Assembly: GCA_013816695.1 (NCBI GenBank)
Contig: JACDDZ010000040.1
Coordinates: 1-10,901, forward strand
Direction: 5' to 3'
DNA length: 10,901 nucleotides
Origin: Gemmatimonadaceae bacterium
GTDB taxonomy: Bacteria; Gemmatimonadota; Gemmatimonadetes; Gemmatimonadales; Gemmatimonadaceae
The position numbers were made by a program, and so were the translations under genes. Each line of letters begins with the position of its first letter. Positions within the stretch are counted from its first letter, which is position 1. Of the stretch, positions 6,505 to 10,901 are shown piece by piece. Below the pieces are notes generated by a model. It saw nothing but the letters and a program-made list of their open reading frames with translations, did not search any database and was not told the origin of the DNA.

Positions 6505-6798
6505 ATGAACGCGGGAATAATTGTTCCGCTTGGAGCATTTACGATGGTCATCACGATTTCTGTTTTAGTGCCGCTTGTCAGAGCATACGCGAAGCGGATC
6601 GAGAATCGTTCGCAAAGCCTGGTAATTCCTCTCGAGCTCACGAGCAGGCTCGAGCGGATGGAGCAGGCAATCGACTCAATTGCCGTCGAAGTCGAACGAA
6701 TATCCGAGGGACAGCGATTCACGACCAAGCTGCTATCTGAAGGCGCGAAGCCCTCCGCAGTGTCCGTGGCAAGCGACCAGATCCGAAACCAGGTCTGA
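6505..6798 (+). CDS. small single-pass membrane coiled-coil protein
   Basis: A 97-residue protein of no named family. Residues 4-26 form a hydrophobic N-terminal membrane segment followed by a basic patch (RAYAKR), predicting a cytoplasmic C-terminal part. Residues 45-66 show an uninterrupted heptad pattern with hydrophobics at Leu45, Leu49, Met52, Ile56, Ile59, Val63 and Ile66 (4-3 spacing), so a short parallel coiled coil is likely; the last 20 residues look disordered. ATG 6505 directly follows the kinase stop and has a strong Shine-Dalgarno (AAAGGAG, 6493-6499). The response-regulator gene starts 6 bases after its stop. Its place between kinase and regulator suggests an accessory subunit or scaffold for the phosphorelay, which is inference only. 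The TM segment, heptads, RBS and operon fit make it very likely a real gene. Confidence 0.85.
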   Translation: MNAGIIVPLGAFTMVITISVLVPLVRAYAKRIENRSQSLVIPLELTSRLERMEQAIDSIAVEVERISEGQRFTTKLLSEGAKPSAVSVASDQIRNQV

Positions 6799-6804
6799 TC
6801 ACCA

Positions 6805-8187
6805 ATGCCTACAGTCCTCATCGCCGATGACGAGCCGAACATCCGACGAATGGTCGGAGCGCTTCTCGGCGCTGAAGGCTATGACGTTTGCGACGCGGCC
6901 AACGGGACTGATGCTGTTGCGCAGGCAACACGCGGTGATGTGGACGTTGCACTGATAGACCTGATGATGCCCGGTGAAATCGACGGGATGGGTGCCCTGA
7001 AAAGGATTCGCGAACGATTCCCGGACATGCCGGTGATCATGATGAGCGGCCGGGCAGGACTGAGCGACGCTGTGAACGCGACAAAGCTTGGCGCCTTCAA
7101 CTTTCTGGAGAAACCACTGACCCCGGAGGGTGTGTTGCTCGCAGTCGGATCTGCATTCGAGCTTCAGCGGACCCGGCGGGTTGCACGGGAGCTTCGCGAG
7201 GAGCTCGGCCTCGCTGGGCAGATGGTCGGGGAGAGCACCGCGATGGAAGATGTGCGGGCCCTCATAGCGCGCGTGGCACCGACGGATTCCCGCGTGCTTA
7301 TCACTGGTGAGTCGGGAACGGGAAAGGAGCTGGTCGCGAGCGCCATACACGATGGGAGTCCGCGGCGTGAACGTCCGTTCGTTCGAGTAAACTGTGCGGC
7401 CTTGCCGCGCGACCTTGTGGAGAGCGAGATGTTCGGCCACGAGCGGGGTGCGTTTACAGGAGCCACGCAGGCCCGTGCCGGACGGTTTGAGCTGGCGCAC
7501 ACGGGAACATTGTTTCTAGACGAAATCGGGGACCTGAGCGCTGAAGCACAGGCGAAACTGCTGCGCGCCATCGAGGCCCGCGAAATTCAGCGCGTTGGCG
7601 GTAACAAGACCCTAAAGGTGGATGTGCGTGTAATCGCCGCTACAAATCACGATCTCCAGGCGGCGGTTAAGTCCGGGGATTTTCGTGAGGATCTTTACTT
7701 CAGACTGGCAGTACTGCCAATAGCACTTCCTCCGCTTCGCCAGCGGGCACAGGATATTCCGTCGCTGATCGCCCACTTTTCGGAACAGTACCGGAAGCGA
7801 ACCGGACAACGCCCGCCCGTCTGGACCCGCGAAGCGGTTGAAGTCATGTCGGGTTATGCCTGGCCCGGGAATGTTCGAGAGCTCGCAAACATTGTGGAAA
7901 GAGTTGCGATACTCCATTCACGCGCGCCCGTCACAGCGCACACGGTCCGCGAAATTCTCTTCGGTGGAGAGGCGTCCTCGGTCGATCTGGACTCGCCACC
8001 GGGTGATGGTGGCATTCAACCGCTCAATGAAACGCTTGACGGTGTTGAGCGTCGGTTGATAATGCGTGCGCTCAATACTGCCAGGGGCAACGTCTCCGAC
8101 GCAGCAAGAATGCTGGAAACAGACCGCGGGAATCTTTATCGACGGATGAAGCGTCTTGGAATTGCTGGCCAACCGGTGAAGTCATGA
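6805..8187 (+). CDS. NtrC-family sigma-54-dependent response regulator
   Basis: A 460-residue transcriptional activator of sigma-54 RNA polymerase, with three domains. The receiver domain (1 to about 118) has Asp8/Asp9, phospho-acceptor Asp52 (LIDLMMP), Ser81 and Lys103 (EKP). The AAA+ domain (about 145-385) has Walker A GESGTGKE (168-175), GAFTGA (215-220, the sigma-54 contact loop, intact) and Walker [10 protein letters not shown] with Asp239 and Glu240; FREDLYFRL and [14 protein letters not shown] are also present. The C-terminal Fis-type helix-turn-helix is at about 413-453 ([21 protein letters not shown]). Length and layout match NtrC/NtrX. Its partner is presumably the NtrY-like kinase upstream. 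AGGT lies 10 bases before ATG 6805; the stop overlaps the next start by 4 bases (ATGA). Targets are unknown; the two envelope genes downstream and this operon itself are the obvious candidates, though no sigma-54 promoter was found nearby. Confidence 0.96.
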   Translation: MPTVLIADDEPNIRRMVGALLGAEGYDVCDAANGTDAVAQATRGDVDVALIDLMMPGEIDGMGALKRIRERFPDMPVIMMSGRAGLSDAVNATKLGAFNFLEKPLTPEGVLLAVGSAFELQRTRRVARELREELGLAGQMVGESTAMEDVRALIARVAPTDSRVLITGESGTGKELVASAIHDGSPRRERPFVRVNCAALPRDLVESEMFGHERGAFTGATQARAGRFELAHTGTLFLDEIGDLSAEAQAKLLRAIEAREIQRVGGNKTLKVDVRVIAATNHDLQAAVKSGDFREDLYFRLAVLPIALPPLRQRAQDIPSLIAHFSEQYRKRTGQRPPVWTREAVEVMSGYAWPGNVRELANIVERVAILHSRAPVTAHTVREILFGGEASSVDLDSPPGDGGIQPLNETLDGVERRLIMRALNTARGNVSDAARMLETDRGNLYRRMKRLGIAGQPVKS

Positions 8188-9545
8188 AGAGTGCAACAAG
8201 GTTTCTTGCAGCTGTGACTGCCTGCTGCGCGTCCGCCTCGGAGCTCGGCGCCCAGTCTCCCGACACTGCGGTTGCAGATAGCGGAATCAGCATCCGATCT
8301 CTGTGGAGTGGATCCAGCGACCGGACAGGGCTGAGAATCACTTCCGGAAAGCGATACAACCGTGTTACCGGAATGCCCGTTCTGTTTGGCCCCATCTACA
8401 GGGACAGCGGCGAGAGCGTGACCACACGTGTGGCAGCGATGGGCATACTTCGCAGCTCCAACAATTTTCGATGGGACAGCGAAAACATTGGCCACGCAGC
8501 GTCAGCTGGCTTCCGGTTCGGGCGTGAGCGAAAACTCGGATTCGATTTGCAGAGCTACGACTTCGTCGATGGGACCCAGTCATGGCAAATGGGAGAACCA
8601 GAAGCCGGGCTTGCAGCCTTTTTCCTCCACCGCGATTACAACGATCACTACGGCAGACATGGTGCGTCGATAGCAGGTTCGCTCGGTCTCGGCGCGCGTT
8701 CGAGCGTGCAGGTAGAGCTGCGGGACGAACGGTGGGCGTCGCGTAAAGTTCGTGACGTGTTCACAATCCTCAGGAACGGCGAACCGTGGCGCGAAAACCC
8801 GCAGGTTGATGACGGCCGGGTACACATGGGACTATTGACTGCGATGGTCGATACGCGAAACGATGCATCCTCCCCGCTTTATGGCTGGCTGGTAAATGCC
8901 GAGTATGAAAACGCGCGTGCAACCTTTGCCAGCTTCGGGCCGACTTCGAGCGGTGTACGGTCGACTTTTTCAAACAATGTTCAATACGGCCGTGTTTTCG
9001 TGGATGTTCGCCGCTACAACCGGATTTCGCCAAGCGATCAGGTCAACATGCGCCTTGTGTTCGGTGGCTGGCTGCACGGCGACGAACTTCCGCTTCAGCG
9101 CCGGCTATCTGTTGGCGGGGTTGGAACGATTCCGGGATTCGACTTCCGGCGGCGACTTGCTGGAGACGACAAGGCACAGTGCGGCCAGTTTCCCGTGCTG
9201 CCGGGTAATCCAGCGCAGTGTGAACGGGTCGCACTTATACAGATTGAGTATCGGACACGTCTTGGTGAACGCGCTCTCGAGCCAATCAATTTTGGACGGT
9301 ACCGCGGCAGGCTTGTGCTTCGGCCTACCGTCATTGTCTTCGCCGATGCCGGACGCGGCTGGCTCGTGGGACCACGCTCGGGAAACGTTCAATATCCCTC
9401 GGCATCAATTCCAAGCCTGTCGACATTCATGACAGATATCGGCATCGGTTTCGACGTAGGCGCGGCAGCGTTATATGTCGCGAAAGCGGTCTCGGTTACG
9501 AAAGAACCAGCGAACGTTTTCCTCCGCATCCGCCGGAGATTCTAG
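8184..9545 (+). CDS. Omp85/BamA-like outer-membrane beta-barrel protein
   Basis: A 453-residue exported protein. It has a signal peptide at about 1-23, cut after LGA. The mature protein is a long run of amphipathic strands and ends in Phe (VFLRIRRRF), as outer-membrane barrels do. The C-terminal half resembles the surface-antigen (Omp85/BamA) barrel: [21 protein letters not shown] is the usual 'DTR..P..G' strand pair, and [13 protein letters not shown] (about 311-323) sits where the L6 (V/I)RGF motif is expected, with Pro317 replacing Arg. There is too little sequence before the first strands for a standard POTRA array. Start ATG 8184 overlaps the regulator stop and has GGTGA (8175-8179) at good spacing. 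With no POTRA and a changed RGF motif, it is more likely a transporter or channel of the superfamily than the essential BamA itself. Substrate unknown. Confidence 0.78.
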   Translation: MKSATRFLAAVTACCASASELGAQSPDTAVADSGISIRSLWSGSSDRTGLRITSGKRYNRVTGMPVLFGPIYRDSGESVTTRVAAMGILRSSNNFRWDSENIGHAASAGFRFGRERKLGFDLQSYDFVDGTQSWQMGEPEAGLAAFFLHRDYNDHYGRHGASIAGSLGLGARSSVQVELRDERWASRKVRDVFTILRNGEPWRENPQVDDGRVHMGLLTAMVDTRNDASSPLYGWLVNAEYENARATFASFGPTSSGVRSTFSNNVQYGRVFVDVRRYNRISPSDQVNMRLVFGGWLHGDELPLQRRLSVGGVGTIPGFDFRRRLAGDDKAQCGQFPVLPGNPAQCERVALIQIEYRTRLGERALEPINFGRYRGRLVLRPTVIVFADAGRGWLVGPRSGNVQYPSASIPSLSTFMTDIGIGFDVGAAALYVAKAVSVTKEPANVFLRIRRRF

Positions 9546-9548
9546 CAG

Positions 9549-10208
9549 GTGCTCAAAGCTGCTCTCGCCGCACTATTGATCGTTGCAGCGCCGGGGATTG
9601 CGCAGGACGGGCCGTCGGTCCGGATCACAGTGCCACGCGTTGAATCGTCGCAGGATGGGCATGAAGCGGGCGGCCCGCGATCGCCCCTGGTTTCGTCCAC
9701 CGGAGTTCTTTCTTCCGGTCAAATTCGCAGTCTTGTGTCCAATGGCTTTCCAGCGCGCATGCACTACAAGATGGAACAGTGGAGCGTTGGACGAATTTTC
9801 GACGACCTGAAACGAACCGTCGAGTGGGATGTCGTAGTTCGGTTCGACCCGCTTGTGAAGAACTTCCAGGTGTATCGCGTGATTGGCGAGAAGGTCACGC
9901 GCCTTGGCGACTATCCGGACTTCAGTTCAGCTGTGCTGGCGGCTGAAGGTCCTTTCATCACACTGATGCCACCGCCGAAACGTGGGCAGCGGAGCTACTA
10001 CTCGATCGTGCTCGAAGTTGAGAGCCTTTCGCTCACTGATCTCGACGAAGTGGAACGCTGGCTGCGCGGGGAGCTGAAACCAGCGATACGTGGGGACAAA
10101 AATCCGGGAACCGCAGTGTCGCGGGGACTTGGAACTCTTTTTGTTCGTCTGATGGGTGGGGATAAACGAAGATACGAGGCCAGGTCTGGGAAGTTCACGC
10201 AGCCGTAG
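9549..10208 (+). CDS. exported DUF4390-like protein
   Basis: A 219-residue protein with a clear signal peptide (MLKAALAALLIVAAPGIAQ, cut near residue 18-19) and a periplasmic body. Residues of about 54-185 resemble DUF4390: LSSGQIRSLVSNGFPARMHY (expected 'G.P..' strand), a Trp at 78, VEWDVVVRFDPLVKNFQVYR (91-110, like the family's 'L.YN.LT..Y.V' strand pair), the helix DFSSAVLAAEG (124-134) and the strand/turn YYSIVLEVESLSLTDLDEVE. In several Betaproteobacteria a DUF4390 gene lies directly before ntrY/ntrX-type genes, so finding it in an NtrY/NtrC-like operon supports the call. Function is not established for the family. GTG 9549 lies 3 bases after the barrel gene stop, with GGAG (9535-9538) 10 bases upstream. 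It is the last gene of the operon; no terminator hairpin with a T-run follows. The family assignment is from memory of motifs and needs a profile search. Confidence 0.7.
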   Translation: MLKAALAALLIVAAPGIAQDGPSVRITVPRVESSQDGHEAGGPRSPLVSSTGVLSSGQIRSLVSNGFPARMHYKMEQWSVGRIFDDLKRTVEWDVVVRFDPLVKNFQVYRVIGEKVTRLGDYPDFSSAVLAAEGPFITLMPPPKRGQRSYYSIVLEVESLSLTDLDEVERWLRGELKPAIRGDKNPGTAVSRGLGTLFVRLMGGDKRRYEARSGKFTQP

Positions 10209-10248
10209 ATGACATAAGACTTTTCCCGGGCTCGACTGCCGCCACAGA

Positions 10249-10327
10249 GGACACAAAGGACACAAAGGACACAAAGGACACAAAGGACACAAAGGACACA
10301 AAGGACACAAAGGACACAAAGGACACA
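10249..10327 (+). repeat. 9-bp tandem repeat, eight perfect units plus partial ninth
   Basis: GGACACAAA is repeated eight times without any change (10249-10320), followed by GGACACA (10321-10327). The plus strand of the array has no T. The unit length is a multiple of three, so reading frames stay open through it and give artificial Cys-Pro-Leu or Val-Leu-Cys repeats on the minus strand; these are not genes. Confidence 0.97.
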
Positions 10328-10358
10328 GGGGTATTCACAGAGGAGCCACAAATTAGGG

Positions 10359-10388
10359 GCTACTACGACAGATCAATGTCGTTGTAGC
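10359..10388. repeat. hairpin-forming inverted repeat inside the element
   Basis: GCTACTACGACA (10359-10370) pairs with TGTCGTTGTAGC (10377-10388) over 12 positions with a single T-T mismatch, around the 6-base loop GATCAA. Neither strand has a T-run directly after the stem (the A-run at 10395-10400 reads as T before the stem on the minus strand), so a canonical intrinsic terminator is not supported despite the convergent-gene location. Confidence 0.7.
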
Positions 10389-10400
10389 TCACCCAAAAAA

Positions 10401-10427
10401 CCTCTGTGTCCTCTGTCTCCTCTGTGT
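10401..10427 (-). repeat. three inverted 9-bp units related to the left array
   Basis: CCTCTGTGT, CCTCTGTCT and CCTCTGTGT follow one another. On the minus strand the first and third read ACACAGAGG, which differs from the rotated left unit ACACAAAGG at one position. GTGTCCTCTGT (10406-10416) is an exact 11-base complement of 10244-10254. The two arrays are thus one family facing each other. Confidence 0.85.
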
Positions 10428-10452
10428 CGGCCGTCGAATCCCGTGAGGACGA

Positions 10453-10901
10453 TCAGGTCAAAGCGATCTGAATGGGCGAACGATGATCGAGCTCCTCCAG
10501 ATGATGTAAAGTCTCATCTCCGTAAAAGAGCTTGATGTAATGCGACTGCGCGGGAGTGAGACGACGCACCGCCCAGCTGAGGTGCACGAAATGCGGTTCT
10601 ATCGGCGCGTGGAGCGGGTGCATTCCGATCTCGCTTGGCAGGCGATTCGCCTTGCGCGTGTTACACGGGCTGCACGCGGTAACGACGTTAGTCCAGTCGT
10701 TGCTGCCACCGCGTGAGAGCGGAATGAGGTGGTCGCGGGTAAGCGATTCACGTGGCTTGAGCTCGATCTGGGCACGGTTGCAATACTGGCAGCGGTACCT
10801 GTCGCGCGCAAACAGGAAAGTATTTGTAACCTGCCGACGGAACCGGCGGGGCACGTGGATGAAGCGCGTAAGACGGATCACGGCCGGACGCGGAAGCGTC
10901 A
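10453..10901 (-). CDS. HNH endonuclease family protein, C-terminal part (5' end outside window)
   Basis: A stand-alone HNH (beta-beta-alpha-metal) protein. The frame is open to the window edge and the translation before the GTG at 10881 (Thr-Leu-Pro-Arg-Pro-Ala) continues naturally into VIRLTRFIHVPRR. In a widespread bacterial HNH family similar residues (LP.PSVIRL.RYV.VPRR) are internal, so the true start lies upstream and the GTG is an internal valine. Counting from that valine, the zinc knuckle is Cys31-Cys34 (CQYC) with Cys70-Cys73 (CSPCN), and the HNH core is LTRDHLIPLSRGGSNDWTNVV with Asp50, His51 and Asn65, then Asn74. The C-terminal 60 residues are a family-typical extension with conserved aromatics. 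These proteins are common as lone chromosomal genes of unknown physiological role; nicking or DNA cleavage is inferred from the fold. It converges on the DUF4390-like gene, with the repeat element between them ending 15 bases from its stop. Confidence 0.92.
   Translation of the reverse strand, partial: TLPRPAVIRLTRFIHVPRRFRRQVTNTFLFARDRYRCQYCNRAQIELKPRESLTRDHLIPLSRGGSNDWTNVVTACSPCNTRKANRLPSEIGMHPLHAPIEPHFVHLSWAVRRLTPAQSHYIKLFYGDETLHHLEELDHRSPIQIALT

Larger units (their letters stand above)
10232..10437. mobile_element. candidate palindromic/MITE-like repeat element
   Basis: A non-coding element of about 206 bp between two convergent genes. Its ends are inverted repeats of 19 bases with 17 matches: TCGACTGCCGCCACAGAGG at 10232-10250, and the complement of TCGACGGCCGACACAGAGG at 10419-10437. 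Inside are eight direct 9-bp units on the left, three related units in opposite orientation on the right, and a hairpin between. The 5-base direct repeat TCCCG flanks it (10224-10228 and 10439-10443), a possible target-site duplication, although it lies 3 bases outside the left repeat and 1 base outside the right. No transposase is encoded, so any movement would be in trans. Whether it is mobile or a local structure cannot be decided from one copy. Confidence 0.45.

Noticed and set aside
7980..8190. Sigma-54 promoter before the Omp85-like gene
   Set aside because: The nearest TGGCA...GC sequence has GG-GC spacing of 9 instead of 10 and lies within the regulator coding sequence of a tightly coupled operon.
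8184..8253. Lipoprotein signal (Val-Thr-Ala-Cys) in the Omp85-like protein
   Set aside because: The hydrophobic core before Cys14 is too short; a signal peptidase I site after residue 23 fits better and barrels are not usually lipidated there.
9927..10351. Minus-strand frames with Cys-Pro-Leu and Val-Leu-Cys repeats
   Set aside because: They are translations of the non-coding 9-bp tandem array and of the antisense of the DUF4390-like gene; the unit length being divisible by three keeps the frames open.
10249..10427. CRISPR array
   Set aside because: Units are 9 bp, contiguous and without unique spacers; no cas gene is near.
10879..10881. GTG as the start of the HNH protein
   Set aside because: Upstream in-frame residues to the window edge match the family's continuing sequence, so the start lies outside.

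Overview
The window looks like chromosomal DNA from a diderm (Gram-negative-type), moderately GC-rich environmental bacterium. Three exported proteins carry Sec signal peptides; two look like outer-membrane beta-barrels and the third is a DUF4390-like protein. The regulatory genes are of the NtrY/NtrC sigma-54 type. The gene mix and protein style suggest Gemmatimonadota, but no 16S or other marker is present, so that placement is tentative.

Layout. (1) 1-1960, plus strand: the 3' part of threonine 3-dehydrogenase (tdh), overlapping by 4 bases the complete kbl (glycine C-acetyltransferase). Together they turn L-threonine into glycine and acetyl-CoA. (2) 1983-2639, plus strand: a small secreted beta-barrel-like protein with its own Shine-Dalgarno and a good extended -10 promoter inside the end of kbl. 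(3) 2688-5104, minus strand: a two-gene unit with 4-base stop/start overlap. A 591-residue NYN-domain predicted RNase with two LOTUS/OST-HTH-like domains is followed by an AAG/Mpg-type DNA-3-methyladenine glycosylase. (4) 5105-5286: divergent intergenic region with two dyads and a possible mini-ORF. (5) 5287-10208, plus strand: a tightly packed five-gene operon. It holds an NtrY-like sensor kinase, a 97-residue membrane coiled-coil protein, an NtrC-type sigma-54 response regulator, an Omp85/BamA-like barrel and an exported DUF4390-like protein. Gaps are 0, 6, -4 and 3 bases. (6) 10209-10452: between convergent genes, a repeat-rich element of about 206 bp with 19-base imperfect terminal inverted repeats, eight 9-bp tandem units on the left, three related inverted units on the right and a hairpin between. 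(7) 10453-10901, minus strand: a stand-alone HNH nuclease whose start lies beyond the window.

Most noteworthy are the MARF1-like architecture (NYN plus LOTUS) coupled to a DNA-repair glycosylase, the five-gene two-component/outer-membrane operon, which may be an envelope-sensing module, and the palindromic repeat element. No phage, CRISPR, tRNA or rRNA was seen.
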